64,000 nucleotides of DNA from Buttiauxella agrestis (GCF_900446255.1 NZ_UIGI01000001.1:1762763-1826762), one strand, 5' to 3'. Shown: positions 36,195 to 46,408, counted from the stretch's first letter. Numbers and translations: made by a program. Notes: generated by a model from the sequence alone, not told the origin.

Positions 36195-37874
36195 GTGTTT
36201 GACAATGCAATTCAACGCGTGATAAGCCGCTTTAAAAATCCGCAGAAGGTCGTTAACCTTTGTTTTATCGTGGTGTTTATATTTTCAACGGTACTGACCT
36301 GGCGTGAAGCCGTCGTGCTTGAAGGGGCGTACGTTGCCAATCAGCGCAACAGCCTTGATAGCGTCGCCACGTTGCTTGATAGACAGTTGCAGCACAATAT
36401 CGATAATCTCCTGTTTTATCGCAACAGTATGCTTTACGCGCTGCAATCGCCCATTTCTACTGATAAAACCCGCAAAACTCTCGCCGATTTTGATTCGTTA
36501 CGCACTCAGCCTTACTGGCAACTGCGCCTCGATTTAAACCGTAGCCTGCCGATGAACGGTGTCTCCGATGAATTTGTGAATAATAGTCCATTGCTTGATC
36601 GTGACGAGCAGACGATTCACACGGAATTAAGCTCGGCACTGGAACTGAGCTACTTCATGCGTCTGTCACACCAGACGCAAACGCTCGCGCAGCGAATGTT
36701 CTATGCATCGCGCAGCGGATTTTTCCTGACCAGCACGCCGCCGTCGAACGATCCTCAAATCGTCGCGTTGTACTATCGCCTGGTCGCGCAGCCGTATTTT
36801 TCCTCGCAATCCCCGGAAAACAACCCCAAGCGGGAATTGAAATGGACACACACTTTCAACCCTGATATGTCTTCCGGGCAAATTATCACGGCAGCCATTC
36901 CTCTGGATTACAATGGCCGTTGGTATGGTGTTCTGGCGCTCGATTACCCGATTGATTCGCTTCATAACTTTCTGCGACAGGCCCACAATAATGAACAGCA
37001 TGAAGGCACAGTTCTTCTGTACGATAACGAGCTAAACCCTATCGCCACTTCGGCACAAAGTTTGCCCAGGCACCCATTGTTTACCGCGCCGCAACTGGCA
37101 CGCATTGCCAGTGTAGTGACGGCGGCAAAGCAGGGGGCGCAGGGTGAATTGCGTATGGATAGCCGTTTTATCACCTGGGCGAAACTTAACAATTACGATG
37201 GTCTGCTGATAAAAGTTCACACGCTGGAAGAGGGCGTTCAGGGCGAGTTTGGCCGCATCAGCGTGGTGCTGAGTGTGTTGTGGCTGCTTTCCACACTGAT
37301 GCTGTTCGTTTCATGGGTAGTGATTCGTCACCTGGTCAGCAATATGTTTAGCCTGCAACAAACCCTGACCTGGCGGGCAAACTACGACACCTTAACGCGC
37401 TTATATAACCGTGGGGCTTTCTTCGAGGTGGCAAGTAAATTGTCGCAAGAGTGTCAGCAGCAGGGGCAGCCGTTCTCTGTTATCCAGATGGATCTCGACC
37501 TGTTTAAAAGCATCAATGACCGCTACGGGCACAGTAGCGGCGACAAAGTTCTGGCGCACGCGGCAGCCATGTTGAGCGACGCTTTCAGGCAGGGCGATGT
37601 TGCCGGGCGAGTGGGTGGGGAAGAGTTCTGCATCGTCCTGCCGGACACGTCGCTTGAAGAGGCCACTAAGGTCGCCGAGCGCATCAGGGTGCGCATCAAC
37701 AGCAAAGAGCTACTGTTAAAACAAGGCAGCACGGTCCGGATCAGCGCTTCATTTGGCGTCAGCAGCGCATTTGAATTTAATGATTACGATTTTGAGCGCC
37801 TGCAATCTTACGCCGATCATCGTTTGTATAAAGCTAAACAAGACGGGCGCAATCGGGTCTGTAATACCGATTAA
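36195..37874 (+). CDS. dgcQ: Membrane-bound diguanylate cyclase DgcQ (YedQ)
   Basis: Diguanylate cyclase of about 559 residues that makes cyclic di-GMP. Two membrane segments (about 22-40 and 355-375) enclose a periplasmic sensor domain of the CHASE7 type. The C-terminal GGDEF domain has RVGGEEF as active site and RQGD five residues earlier as the inhibitory I-site. GTG at 36195 has GGGAG seven bases upstream and fits the family length; a GTG at 36168 is an alternative. In E. coli DgcQ affects cellulose output. Position matches yedQ. Confidence 0.92.
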   Translation: MFDNAIQRVISRFKNPQKVVNLCFIVVFIFSTVLTWREAVVLEGAYVANQRNSLDSVATLLDRQLQHNIDNLLFYRNSMLYALQSPISTDKTRKTLADFDSLRTQPYWQLRLDLNRSLPMNGVSDEFVNNSPLLDRDEQTIHTELSSALELSYFMRLSHQTQTLAQRMFYASRSGFFLTSTPPSNDPQIVALYYRLVAQPYFSSQSPENNPKRELKWTHTFNPDMSSGQIITAAIPLDYNGRWYGVLALDYPIDSLHNFLRQAHNNEQHEGTVLLYDNELNPIATSAQSLPRHPLFTAPQLARIASVVTAAKQGAQGELRMDSRFITWAKLNNYDGLLIKVHTLEEGVQGEFGRISVVLSVLWLLSTLMLFVSWVVIRHLVSNMFSLQQTLTWRANYDTLTRLYNRGAFFEVASKLSQECQQQGQPFSVIQMDLDLFKSINDRYGHSSGDKVLAHAAAMLSDAFRQGDVAGRVGGEEFCIVLPDTSLEEATKVAERIRVRINSKELLLKQGSTVRISASFGVSSAFEFNDYDFERLQSYADHRLYKAKQDGRNRVCNTD

Positions 37875-37877
37875 TCT

Positions 37878-38699
37878 TCATGATGATTTAGCGGTAATAA
37901 AGTGGTCCAGGCCTTCTTTCCAGCCTTCAGGGCCATAATGCTGGCTGCGGTAAACCCGCTGGGGATTATCCTTTTGCAACGTCACTGCCTGTCGGCTGTA
38001 GCCTTTTACAATCACCGCGTAATCGACAGCATCGAGCAATAACGCATCGCTCGGGCTGTCGCCAAGCCCGATGGTAATGCGTGCTTTTCCTTCGCGCTGC
38101 TGAAATTGTTGTTGTAGCCAATGAATCGCTTTATCTTTGCCCGCTTGCATATCCAGCACGTGCCAGAATCGCCCACCTTGTAGCAGCATTAAACCGAGTG
38201 TGGCGAGTTGGTCACTAAACGCCGTCATCATTTCCTCGCTATCACGCCAGATTAATGTCTCCGAGGCTTCGCTAAGTTTCGCCAGGCTCGCCTGTTTGCG
38301 CGTCAGACCTGTCAGTTCGCAAAGCGTGTTCTCATCGACATCGGCGAAACAGGTAAATTTAAAGCCATATTTCTGGCGCAGTTTATCCAGCACGGATAGC
38401 AGTTCTTCGTGGCTAATTCCGGTAAGCAGGCGAGGGTAGTCATCGCTATCGCTCCAGCGGGAATCCAGTTGAATAACGGCGCCGTTCTCGGCAATAAAGG
38501 CTTGTCCTGTCAAAGAAAGTTCGTCCTGCCAGGCCAGAATCTCAGCGGCGCTTTTCGCGCTGCATAAAATTAACGGGATATCATGTTGGCGCAAAACACT
38601 GATCCACGGGCTTGCCGCTTCCCAACGGTAGGAATGATGTTCCAGCAACGTTCCATCAAGATCGGAAATGATTAACAGCGGATCGTGCAAATGCGGCAT
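37878..38699 (-). CDS. yedP: Mannosyl-3-phosphoglycerate phosphatase-like HAD protein YedP
   Basis: 273-residue HAD-superfamily phosphatase of the MPGP type. The nucleophile motif ISDLDGTLLEHHSY is at residues 10-23, and the late motif GLGDSPSDALLLDAVDYAVIVKG gives the metal-binding aspartates. The start at 38699 has AGGAGA upstream; an ATG seven codons earlier overlaps that site. Whether it acts on mannosylglycerate metabolites in enterobacteria is uncertain. Convergent with dgcQ, three bases apart. Confidence 0.9.
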   Translation of the reverse strand: MPHLHDPLLIISDLDGTLLEHHSYRWEAASPWISVLRQHDIPLILCSAKSAAEILAWQDELSLTGQAFIAENGAVIQLDSRWSDSDDYPRLLTGISHEELLSVLDKLRQKYGFKFTCFADVDENTLCELTGLTRKQASLAKLSEASETLIWRDSEEMMTAFSDQLATLGLMLLQGGRFWHVLDMQAGKDKAIHWLQQQFQQREGKARITIGLGDSPSDALLLDAVDYAVIVKGYSRQAVTLQKDNPQRVYRSQHYGPEGWKEGLDHFITAKSS

Positions 38700-38912
38700 G
38701 GCGCTTCTCCTAAAATTCAAAAATTAAGATCCCCGTGGTTAGGAATGCTCTCAATTAAATAATTTCTTAATCATTAATAGGTATACAGCCAACCCCTGAG
38801 AAGCCACTGACCATACGGTGTCGCGGCGATTTTTATCTCACGCTTATTCCAAATCTAAATATTCATATCGTGAATATTTCATTGTTTTGAAATAAATCTG
38901 AGGTAAGGTGAA

Positions 38913-39003
38913 CGCACATCAGATTTCCTGGTGTAACGAATTTTTCAAGTGCTTCTTGCGAACGCAAGCTTCATCCCGGCATTAATACTGCCGGGATTCT
39001 TTT
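38913..39003 (+). ncRNA. dsrA: Small regulatory RNA DsrA
   Basis: About 91 nt, with long identities to E. coli DsrA (CACATCAGATTTCCTGG, GTAACGAATTTTT, AAGTGCTTCTTG). The middle hairpin reads CTTGCG-AA-CGCAAG instead of CTTGCTTAAGCAAG, and the terminator stem ATCCCGGCA/TGCCGGGAT replaces the E. coli stem, so the changes keep pairing. DsrA works with Hfq to activate rpoS and repress hns translation. It lies beside yodD and dsrB as in E. coli. Confidence 0.92.
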
Positions 39004-39025
39004 ACCCTTCGTACTTTGGGTAATT

Positions 39026-39241
39026 CTAACGATTCACTTCATTGACACTAAAATCGTGAATATCCAACTCAAAGGCTTCCGCCAGTTCAGAGTAGGTGTG
39101 CCATGTGCGTCCATCAATACTTGCCCGTTGCGGGTCATCGCCAGAACGTGTCACTTCGCTTTCGCTTATCTCATTGATGGCCGCCAGGAGCGCATCAACA
39201 TCGATACGCTGCGTTTCATTAAGGTCTTTCGCGGTCTTCAT
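39026..39241 (-). CDS. yodD: Stress-related small protein YodD
   Basis: 71-residue protein aligning with E. coli YodD (VDALLAAINEISESEV in the middle and ELAEAFELDIHDFSVNEVNR at the end). It is linked to peroxide and acid stress in E. coli; the molecular role is unknown. Divergent from dsrB, 145 bases away. Confidence 0.9.
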   Translation of the reverse strand: MKTAKDLNETQRIDVDALLAAINEISESEVTRSGDDPQRASIDGRTWHTYSELAEAFELDIHDFSVNEVNR

Positions 39242-39385
39242 GCCGTAGTCCTCCGGGGAGTACCCAGTGTAAGTCCCGTTATCAAGTATAGTCGTTTAAC
39301 AAAATGCTCAAGGCGGCACATCATCCGATGCGAATGAGTCGTTTTTGATCTAAACTGGCTGCAAAGAAACCGGAGGACTTTTGTT

Positions 39386-39574
39386 ATGAATATCAACGAT
39401 CGCGTCACAGTAAAAACCGATGGTGGTCCGCGTCGGCCAGGCGTGGTGTTAACCGTCGAGCAATTTAGCGAAGGGACGATGTATCTGGTCTCGCTCGAAG
39501 AGTATCCGCTGGGGATCTGGTTCTTTAATGAATCAGGGCATCCGGACGGCATTTTTGTGGAAAAAACGGCCTGA
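39386..39574 (+). CDS. dsrB: Small protein DsrB
   Basis: 62-residue protein nearly identical to E. coli DsrB ([36 protein letters not shown]). In E. coli it is RpoS-dependent; function unknown. The ATG has CGGAGG upstream. Confidence 0.93.
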   Translation: MNINDRVTVKTDGGPRRPGVVLTVEQFSEGTMYLVSLEEYPLGIWFFNESGHPDGIFVEKTA

Positions 39575-39633
39575 TGATTCTCCCTCATCCTACGCCAGAT
39601 ATGGGCGAGGGTGAGGGGACTTAAATTTAATGC

Positions 39634-40257
39634 TTAACGTAAGTTCACAAAAATACCATTGGTCACGTTATCAGTCAGACGCACCACGTGATAAATCACC
39701 TGTTTGTTATGCGTCTTTATCTTTCGCTTTATATTCCCTTTATGCGATGACACCGTTTTAGCTTTAATATTCATCTGGTCAGATATTTGAATAGTGCCTT
39801 GCCCGGACATCCACATTTTCAACATACTGGACTCAGTACGACTCAATGATAACGTGGGTAAATTAATATGGCCGATGCAATGCGCATTTTTTGCTAAATA
39901 TTCAGAAAGTATTTCGTCCAGTGATTCTGGTTTTATCGATTTAGAACTGATCAGTAAATTGCTACGCACTAAGAGATATTCATCGAAATGAATATTTGCA
40001 ATTGCCATAAAGACTAAAAATAAAGTGCTGGGATGCTGATTAATGATCTGCTTAATTCGTTCACTGCTTTGAGCATCATGAATAAAACAGTCTTCATTAA
40101 TAAACACCACATTGGGTGTCTGAGACTCGCAGGCCTGCGCCAGCTCTTCGATAGTCTCCACGTTGGTCATCTGTCGTTTTCGGATGCCACGGCTGGTTAA
40201 ATATCCCGTTAATCCCAGCCGGGTATAACTGCATAAATCCATAATGATCGTTGACAT
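39634..40257 (-). CDS. rcsA: Capsule regulator RcsA
   Basis: 207-residue LuxR-type co-activator that binds with RcsB to colanic acid and other targets and helps repress flhDC. The N-terminus [20 protein letters not shown] is typical, and the C-terminal helix-turn-helix covers about 135-195 ([42 protein letters not shown]). It is a Lon substrate in E. coli. DsrA, which relieves H-NS silencing of rcsA, is encoded about 650 bases away. Confidence 0.94.
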   Translation of the reverse strand: MSTIIMDLCSYTRLGLTGYLTSRGIRKRQMTNVETIEELAQACESQTPNVVFINEDCFIHDAQSSERIKQIINQHPSTLFLVFMAIANIHFDEYLLVRSNLLISSKSIKPESLDEILSEYLAKNAHCIGHINLPTLSLSRTESSMLKMWMSGQGTIQISDQMNIKAKTVSSHKGNIKRKIKTHNKQVIYHVVRLTDNVTNGIFVNLR

Positions 40258-40331
40258 AACATCCCCCCCCTTTTTACCCGCGAAGTATTTTTAGGCATAA
40301 CAACTATCCAGTAAAGTTATGTATAATTTGC

Positions 40332-40345
40332 TAAGAAACTTCTCA
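40332..40345. promoter_or_regulatory. Candidate RcsAB box upstream of rcsA
   Basis: TAAGAAACTTCTCA resembles the RcsAB box TAAGAATATTCCTA. It is 75-90 bases upstream of the rcsA start, where autoactivation would need it. Confidence 0.5.
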
Positions 40346-40473
40346 AAGTAAAGTGAATGTTCGATTATGTGAGATAAGTAAATGCATATAAGCCGCGCCG
40401 GATATATCCTGGTGGATGTCGCACAACAAAGCTTTTAGGAATATCCTCAATAAGCGGCACAAACTGTATGGGA

Positions 40474-41259
40474 TTAATTTGCGGGAATTTCACTCACAAT
40501 ATCGGCGAGTAAATTAAAGACTTCACTAAATAAGTGTTCAGTGAAGGGAGCCATTAAAGGAATTAATGCCGTCATCACCAACATACCGATGGCGAGCGTC
40601 AGCGGGAAACCGATCACAAATACCGAAAGCTGGGGCGACATACGGTTGAGCAAACCGAGCGCAATGTTGAGCGTCAGCAGTAAAGTAATCAGCGGTAATG
40701 CCAGCATTAATCCATTGAGGAAGATTAAACCACCTGCCCGTGTCAGCGCCATAAACGCGTTGCTGTTTATCGGATTGCCGCCAATCGGCAGGGTGTGAAA
40801 AGTATCGACCAGCATTGAAATCAGCCATAAATGACCGTTAAACACCAGAAACAGCAGCATCGCCAGCATATCCATAAAACGGGCGAGTACCGGCATATTC
40901 AGGCGACTTCCGGGGTCGAAGAAGGTGGCGAAAGAGAGTCCCATTTGCAAACCAATAATTTCGCCGGCGGTGCGTACCGCAGCAAAAGCAAACTGCATGG
41001 TGAAGCCCAGCGCGATACCAATCAGGATTTGCTGCGCGGCGAGCCAAAAGCCTGCTGCCGAGAAAATCGTCACGTCTGTTGCGGGAAGCGTCGGGGCCAC
41101 AAGCCAGGTAATCATCAGCGCGAGGCCAATTTTGACTTTTTTAGAGATAGCCCGCTCGCTTAAAATTGGGGCGGTAGAAATTAAAGCCAGAATACGCAGA
41201 AAAGGCCAGAAGCCCATGCTCAATAGAGTGAGCCACTGGCTGCTATCAATATGAATCAT
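40474..41259 (-). CDS. fliR: Flagellar export protein FliR
   Basis: 261-residue membrane protein of the flagellar type III export gate (FliPQR core). Several hydrophobic segments are seen, with the family region [27 protein letters not shown]. The start overlaps the fliQ stop by four bases. Last gene of the long fliF-fliR operon; rcsA follows in the same direction after 216 bases. Confidence 0.95.
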   Translation of the reverse strand: MIHIDSSQWLTLLSMGFWPFLRILALISTAPILSERAISKKVKIGLALMITWLVAPTLPATDVTIFSAAGFWLAAQQILIGIALGFTMQFAFAAVRTAGEIIGLQMGLSFATFFDPGSRLNMPVLARFMDMLAMLLFLVFNGHLWLISMLVDTFHTLPIGGNPINSNAFMALTRAGGLIFLNGLMLALPLITLLLTLNIALGLLNRMSPQLSVFVIGFPLTLAIGMLVMTALIPLMAPFTEHLFSEVFNLLADIVSEIPAN

Positions 41260-41525
41260 CCAATGTTCATCGGAATATTCGTTAGCAGTGTGCGCATATA
41301 ATCCAGCAGCAGATTAAGCATCCACGGCCCTGCAACGATAATAGTGACAAACACCGCCAGAATTTTTGGAATAAACGACAGCGTCATTTCGTTTATCTGC
41401 GTGGCAGCCTGCAACATACTGATCACCAGACCCGTTACCAACGCCACCATTAACAGCGGAGCAGCGAGCGCCAGAGCCACTTTCATGGCTTCGGTGCCCA
41501 TCATCATGACCGACTCAGGAGTCAT
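41256..41525 (-). CDS. fliQ: Flagellar export protein FliQ
   Basis: 89-residue protein with two membrane helices (about 15-38 and 50-72), part of the export gate. The N-terminus [24 protein letters not shown] is typical. It lies between fliP and fliR and overlaps fliR by four bases. Confidence 0.95.
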   Translation of the reverse strand: MTPESVMMMGTEAMKVALALAAPLLMVALVTGLVISMLQAATQINEMTLSFIPKILAVFVTIIVAGPWMLNLLLDYMRTLLTNIPMNIG

Positions 41526-41536
41526 CTTTTTCCCCT

Positions 41537-42277
41537 CTAACTGTAGAAACTTTGCGCCAGTGACCCAACCAGCAACTGCCAGCCATCCACCAACACAAAC
41601 AGCATTAATTTAAAGGGCAGGGCAATGGTTGCCGGTGGCACCATCATCATCCCCAACGCCATCAACACGCTGGCAATGACCAGGTCGATAATCAAAAACG
41701 GGATGAATACTGTAAAGCCAATCTGGAAAGCCGTTTTCAGCTCGCTGGTGACATATGCCGGAAGCAAAATGCGCATCGGCACGACTTCTGGCCCTTCCAG
41801 CGGCGGCGTATTAGCGAGACGGGCAAACAACGCCAGGTCCGCTTCACGGGTTTGGCGCAGCATGAATTCGCGCAGCGGTTGAGAGCCTTTTTCAATGGCT
41901 TCATCCATCTGGATTTTATTTTCGCTAAACGGCTGATAGGCATCGGTATAAATTTTGTCGAATACCGGAGCCATAATGAAAAAGGTCAAAAACAGCGCAA
42001 GGCCAAGTAACACCTGGTTTGGCGGTGCGGACGGCGTACCCAGCGCACTGCGCAGCAGGCCAAACACAATAATGATGCGCGTGAAGCTGGTCATCATCAG
42101 CAAAATGGCCGGTAAAAACGTCAGCGAAGTAATAAAGACTAATGTCTGAACCGGCAGCGTCCAGCTCTGGCCGCCGTTAGACATCGGTTGGCTAATAAGA
42201 CCCGGAAGTTGAGCAAACGCGCCAGGCATCAGGAACAGCAAGCCAAGTAACGAGAAGGGGAGCCAGCGTTTCATCAA
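41537..42277 (-). CDS. fliP: Flagellar export protein FliP
   Basis: 246-residue gate protein with a cleavable signal peptide (to about AFA, residue 22), then segments such as [30 protein letters not shown] and the C-terminal [28 protein letters not shown]. It forms the core of the export channel with FliQ and FliR. It overlaps fliO by four bases. Confidence 0.95.
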   Translation of the reverse strand: MMKRWLPFSLLGLLFLMPGAFAQLPGLISQPMSNGGQSWTLPVQTLVFITSLTFLPAILLMMTSFTRIIIVFGLLRSALGTPSAPPNQVLLGLALFLTFFIMAPVFDKIYTDAYQPFSENKIQMDEAIEKGSQPLREFMLRQTREADLALFARLANTPPLEGPEVVPMRILLPAYVTSELKTAFQIGFTVFIPFLIIDLVIASVLMALGMMMVPPATIALPFKLMLFVLVDGWQLLVGSLAQSFYS

Positions 42278-42681
42278 TCTTTCCCTTTACGTTTAAGCAT
42301 GCTTTTCATCTGGCTAGTTTTCATCAGACTGTTTTTCATTAATTCGCGGAAATCAGCAGATTGCGCAGGCGCAACGGTTTCGCTCACCGTTGCGGCGGCT
42401 AGCGTGTGCAGATGGGTGATTTGCCCGGCAGTCACCCCAAGCACCAGGCGAGCATCCTGCACATCGACAATCACCACACGCTCACGCGCTCCCACACTGC
42501 AACTGGCACTCACTTTCATCTCTTTGCTGGAGCCGGTTTTCGGCGCAAAACCAAAACGTTTCGCTACCCAGGCGGCGAGCAGAATAAAAACGATAATTGT
42601 CGTTAACGCGCCGCTGACTTGCACCAGCGGAGAGCTGTTGCTGGCAGCGGTCTGCGGCTGTACGGTAGCCTGGGTTTTCAT
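42274..42681 (-). CDS. fliO: Flagellar protein FliO
   Basis: 135-residue bitopic membrane protein that assists FliP assembly. One membrane segment (about 25-42, [20 protein letters not shown]) is followed by a basic cytoplasmic domain ending in a lysine- and methionine-rich tail. The sequence varies between genera, and position between fliN and fliP supports the call. Confidence 0.9.
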   Translation of the reverse strand: MKTQATVQPQTAASNSSPLVQVSGALTTIIVFILLAAWVAKRFGFAPKTGSSKEMKVSASCSVGARERVVIVDVQDARLVLGVTAGQITHLHTLAAATVSETVAPAQSADFRELMKNSLMKTSQMKSMLKRKGKD

Positions 42682-42685
42682 CGAA

Positions 42686-43099
42686 TTAACGGCTCAGACG
42701 ACGCATACGTTCTGATGGCGTAATGATATCGGTGATACGCACACCGTATTTATCCGCCACCACCACGACTTCACCCTGAGCAATCAGATAACCGTTGATC
42801 AGGATATCCAGCGGCTCGCCCGCTAAACCGTCGAGCGCCACCACTGAACCTTGCGATAAACGCAGCAGTTCTTTAATGGTCATGCGCGTGCGACCCAGCT
42901 CAACCGTCAACTTGACGGGAATATCCATAATCAGGTCGATGTCCTGCATCGCGCCTGCAATGTCATTGCCTTCAAGCGCACGGAAGACGCTGTCTGCGGT
43001 GCTCTTGTTGGTTGAGACTTTTTGTTCGTTTAGCGCATCAGCCCACAGATCGTCCACGGAGCCTGCATTGTCGTCGGACGGTTGATTAATATCACTCAT
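42686..43099 (-). CDS. fliN: Flagellar motor switch protein FliN
   Basis: 137-residue C-ring protein. The SpoA (surface presentation) domain is clear in residues 55-130 (MDIPVKLTVELGRTRMTIKELLRLSQGSVVALDGLAGEPLDILING). It docks FliH-FliI export complexes and forms the lower C-ring with FliM. It overlaps fliM by four bases. Confidence 0.95.
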   Translation of the reverse strand: MSDINQPSDDNAGSVDDLWADALNEQKVSTNKSTADSVFRALEGNDIAGAMQDIDLIMDIPVKLTVELGRTRMTIKELLRLSQGSVVALDGLAGEPLDILINGYLIAQGEVVVVADKYGVRITDIITPSERMRRLSR

Positions 43100-44100
43100 T
43101 TGGGCTGTTCCTCGTTCAGCGAATTCAGTATCGGGTTGATCAAATGTTCGACGCGCAAAGCGTACTGGCCGTTAAGCGTGCCGTACTGACTGGTCAGCAC
43201 CGGAACACCGTCAACATGCGCCAGAATCCGGTCCGGTTTATCAATCGGCAGCACGTCACCAGGTTTCAATTTTAAAATTTGCGACAGACGCAGCGGAATG
43301 TCGGCAAAGTTGGCTATCAGCTCAAGCTCAGAATGCTGAACCTGGCGCACCAGCGTATCGCGCCAGCTTTGGTCTTCCTGACGGGAGTTTTCCAGCGGCG
43401 GGTTCACCAACAGCTCACGCAGCGGTTCAATCATGCTAAACGGCAGGCAGATATTAAACTCGCCGGTCAGGTTGCCGATTTCCACATGGAACGGCGTGTT
43501 CACCACAATGTCGTTCGGCGAGGTGGTGATGTTGGTAAATTTGACCTGCATTTCGGAACGCACATATTCCACTTCCAGTGGATAAATGGCTTTCCAGGCA
43601 TCGCTGTAAGATTCCAGTGCCAGCTTCAACATGCGATTAATCACGCGCTGCTCGGTGTGGGTAAATTCCCGGCCTTCCACTTTGGTCGGGAATCGGCCGT
43701 CGCCACCAAACAGGTTGTCCACCGCGATAAACACCAGGCTTGGCGAAAACACGAACAGGCCAGTGCCGCGCAGCGGTTTCAGATGCATCAGGTTGAGGTT
43801 GGTAGGAACCGGCAGGTTACGGGCAAACTCGTGGTATGGCTGAATGCGAATCGCCCCGACGGTAATATCCGGGCTACGGCGCAATAAGTTAAACAACCCC
43901 ATGCGGAACTGACGGGCAAAACGCTCGTTGATAATCTCCAGTGCCTGAAGGCGTTCACGCACCACGCGGCGCTGGGTATTAGGGTCATAAGGACGAATGT
44001 CGGTTTCGTTAACGACACTGGTCTTGGGTTCGTCGGAAGTATCACTGTCGCCATTTAATAGCGCGTCAATTTCTGCCTGAGAAAGAATGCTATCGCCCAT
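43096..44100 (-). CDS. fliM: Flagellar motor switch protein FliM
   Basis: 334-residue switch protein. It has the N-terminal CheY-P binding peptide (SILSQAEIDALLNG), a middle CheC-like domain with the FliG-binding GGxG region (LFGGDGRFPT) and a C-terminal SpoA domain. The operon order fliL-fliM-fliN is standard; it starts four bases after fliL. Confidence 0.96.
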   Translation of the reverse strand: MGDSILSQAEIDALLNGDSDTSDEPKTSVVNETDIRPYDPNTQRRVVRERLQALEIINERFARQFRMGLFNLLRRSPDITVGAIRIQPYHEFARNLPVPTNLNLMHLKPLRGTGLFVFSPSLVFIAVDNLFGGDGRFPTKVEGREFTHTEQRVINRMLKLALESYSDAWKAIYPLEVEYVRSEMQVKFTNITTSPNDIVVNTPFHVEIGNLTGEFNICLPFSMIEPLRELLVNPPLENSRQEDQSWRDTLVRQVQHSELELIANFADIPLRLSQILKLKPGDVLPIDKPDRILAHVDGVPVLTSQYGTLNGQYALRVEHLINPILNSLNEEQPK

Positions 44101-44104
44101 AGGA

Positions 44105-44572
44105 TTATCGCAAAATGAAAGCGGTATACAGCACGTCGCTGACTACCTGCTGAGGTTGCCCGGCGACGAGCGGCGGAGCGAGCGTATTTTTGATAGCTTC
44201 AACCAGCTTCTGTTTACCTTCGTCGGTTGCCAGAGCAGCACCATCCTGGCGGGAAAACAGCAGCAGCAAGCGGCTGCGGACTTCAGGGAGGAATTCGCTC
44301 AGACGCTGGCGTGTCGCGTCATCTTTCAGACGCAACGTGACGCCGATGTACAACACGCGGTCAGCATCACCGAGGTTAACAGTGAAGGTATCCAACGCAT
44401 AAAACACCGGCGCGGGTGGGGGTTCAGGCGCTTTCACCTGAGCAGACGCGGGCTGTTGCTGCATACGCCAGTAGCTGTAACCGGCGGTTGCACACGCGGC
44501 AAGGGTAATCAGGACCAGTAACGGCATCCAGATGGAGCGCTTGCGGCCTTTTGGCAAAGCGTTGTCAGTCAT
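44105..44572 (-). CDS. fliL: Flagellar basal body protein FliL
   Basis: 155-residue single-pass inner membrane protein associated with the stator. The membrane segment ([23 protein letters not shown]) precedes a periplasmic stomatin-like domain ([28 protein letters not shown]). The start at 44572 matches E. coli MTDYAISK; ATG at 44581 is a close alternative with better ribosome-binding-site proximity. Confidence 0.93.
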   Translation of the reverse strand: MTDNALPKGRKRSIWMPLLVLITLAACATAGYSYWRMQQQPASAQVKAPEPPPAPVFYALDTFTVNLGDADRVLYIGVTLRLKDDATRQRLSEFLPEVRSRLLLLFSRQDGAALATDEGKQKLVEAIKNTLAPPLVAGQPQQVVSDVLYTAFILR

Positions 44573-44697
44573 AAAACGCATCTTTCCTGTATTCGGTACT
44601 GCATATGGGTTGATTATCCCGTGTCGCCGGGCGTTCAAAGCCCCGAAAACACGTGATATTTGTCGCTATCTTTCTCGTTTAGCTTAGGGAGCGTTTC

Positions 44698-45912
44698 TCA
44701 GGCGAAAATATCCACCGCGTTATTACCCGAGGCTAAACGCTGTACGCTGGCTGGAACGGCGAGGGATTCGGCGTCACCGCCCATTGAAGGGAAACTGCCG
44801 CCAGAGCGTTGAGTTTGCTGCTGTTGCTGGCCCGATTGCTGTTGCTGCTGCCCGGCAAAACTCTCGCTGCTGATATTGCTCTGCCCAAGTTCAATCCCGC
44901 TTTCTGCCAGCGCAATACGCAGGTTAGGCAATGTGGCTTCCAGCGCCGCGCGCACATGGCTGTGCGCTGAAACCATCTGCAACTGCGCCTGGTTATCATC
45001 CAGTTTCATGCTGATTTGAATCTGGCCTAAGTCCTCAGGATGCAGACGTAACTCGGCAGTTTGCTGACCCTGACGGGTAAACAATGTGATGTGCTGGCTC
45101 ACCGCCTGCTGCCACTCCTGGCTACCGAGTTGGGCGCTAATTTGTGGTGCGACAGGCACTGCGATTTGTGTGCTGGCAGGCGTCGCTATGGTTGCGGTGC
45201 TAAACGCGGGCGTTGCGAGTGTCGACGAGGCCGGGCTGGTGTTATTCGCGGCGGCGTCGCGGCTACTATTTTCCGCGTTATTCAGGGTGAATGATTTCGC
45301 ATCGACAAGCGGCTCGTTGGTCGACGGTGCGCTTTTCGCGCTCACTTGGCTCTCCAGCGCCACAGCTTTATCGGCAACGGTTGCTGGCGTGCGGGCATCA
45401 CTGGTTAAGGTGTTTTTTATGCCACTTGCGCCGAGTAACGTATTGAGGCTAACGGAAGCATCGCTATCCGCATCAGGCTGAACATTCAGTGTGCTCGCGG
45501 TGGGTGTTTGCTGTGGGAGCATGGCGAACAGGGCGCTCAACGCCTGCATATCGGCAGTGCTCAACGTGTGCGTTTGTTCACTTTGCGCATCGACCTGGGC
45601 CGTTTTATCTTCCGCACCTGTTTTCTTAACATTGGCGAGCAGGGCCGATAATGCTTCAGGCGTGTCGAGGTTATCTAACAGCGAGGCGAGCGTGGCTTTT
45701 TCATCGGCAGCAGCGCCTTTGCCGGTGGCTTTGTTGAGCGCGGCTTCGAGCGACACGGTTTTACCGTCTGCCAGTGAAAGTTCGCCAGGCAGGGCTTTGC
45801 CGAGCAGACTCAGAAAATCTTCGCTGAAACCTTTATCGCCTGCCGTAACGCCGCCGGAAGCCGTTGTAGAGGTGGCGACATCTGGAGAAGTGATCATCAG
45901 GGGCTGCATCAT
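44698..45912 (-). CDS. fliK: Flagellar hook-length control protein FliK
   Basis: 404-residue ruler protein that sets hook length and switches export specificity. The long N-terminal and middle part is rich in Ala, Thr, Ser and Asp with low complexity. The conserved C-terminal domain starts near 285 (TAELRLHPEDLGQIQISMKLDDNQAQLQMVS) and is followed by a glutamine-rich stretch around 352-366. It overlaps fliJ by one base. Confidence 0.94.
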   Translation of the reverse strand: MMQPLMITSPDVATSTTASGGVTAGDKGFSEDFLSLLGKALPGELSLADGKTVSLEAALNKATGKGAAADEKATLASLLDNLDTPEALSALLANVKKTGAEDKTAQVDAQSEQTHTLSTADMQALSALFAMLPQQTPTASTLNVQPDADSDASVSLNTLLGASGIKNTLTSDARTPATVADKAVALESQVSAKSAPSTNEPLVDAKSFTLNNAENSSRDAAANNTSPASSTLATPAFSTATIATPASTQIAVPVAPQISAQLGSQEWQQAVSQHITLFTRQGQQTAELRLHPEDLGQIQISMKLDDNQAQLQMVSAHSHVRAALEATLPNLRIALAESGIELGQSNISSESFAGQQQQQSGQQQQQTQRSGGSFPSMGGDAESLAVPASVQRLASGNNAVDIFA

Positions 45913-46355
45913 TATTCTGGTTTCCTCAGTGTTGCCCGCTGGGCATATTCATCCATCAGTTTTTGGTCCAGTTTGTTTTCAGCCAGTAACACCTGAGCGG
46001 TTTTTCGCTCCTGCAACGTGCGCCAGGCCTGCAATCTTTTCTGTTTCTCTTGCCACAAGTTCAACGCCTGACTGACCTTGTTATTCCACTGCATCAACTG
46101 CTGGCGGTGCTGGTCGATAGCTTTTTCCAGGGTTTGAATAAACTGCTGATAATTCTGCCAACGGTTACTGGCGATCCCCTGGCTCATGCTGTCATTGAGA
46201 CTGGAACTGTACTCAAACTGATAGTTAATCAGCATGTTGAGCTGTTCTTCTGCCTGCTGGCAGCCGCGGCGCATTTCCCCTAAGCGTACTGCCGCATCTT
46301 CGACCTCTTTTTCGGCGAGATCATGAAGCGTATCGAGTGCTGTGCTTTGGTTCAT
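45912..46355 (-). CDS. fliJ: Flagellar export chaperone FliJ
   Basis: 147-residue, almost wholly coiled-coil protein that fits in the FliI ATPase ring as a central stalk. Heptad-like patterns fill residues 8-135 ([31 protein letters not shown]). It is separated from fliI by 60 bases that hold a REP element, whereas most neighbouring genes in this operon touch or overlap. Confidence 0.94.
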   Translation of the reverse strand: MNQSTALDTLHDLAEKEVEDAAVRLGEMRRGCQQAEEQLNMLINYQFEYSSSLNDSMSQGIASNRWQNYQQFIQTLEKAIDQHRQQLMQWNNKVSQALNLWQEKQKRLQAWRTLQERKTAQVLLAENKLDQKLMDEYAQRATLRKPE

Positions 46356-46376
46356 AGTGACTCCTGTCGAGCTTTT

Positions 46377-46408
46377 GTCGGATGACGCTAGCGCTTATCC
46401 GACCTACG
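46377..46408. repeat. REP element between fliI and fliJ
   Basis: GTCGGATGACGCTAGCGCTTATCCGACCTACG has the REP/PU shape: GTCGGAT pairs with ATCCGAC around a GCGCT-rich centre, followed by CTACG. It lies inside the fliF-fliR operon. Confidence 0.75.

Noticed and set aside
40258-40473. Small gene between rcsA and fliR
   Set aside because: No open frame with a ribosome-binding site was found; only the RcsAB-like box and promoter-like AT-rich sequence are present.
43279-43887. A 202-codon open frame antisense to fliM
   Set aside because: It mirrors the fliM codons, is rich in His, Gln and Arg, has no ribosome-binding site of note and resembles no family.
44800-44860. Simple-sequence run in fliK as a phase-variable tract
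   Set aside because: It encodes a glutamine-rich linker with mixed CAG/CAA codons and no pure repeat long enough for slippage.
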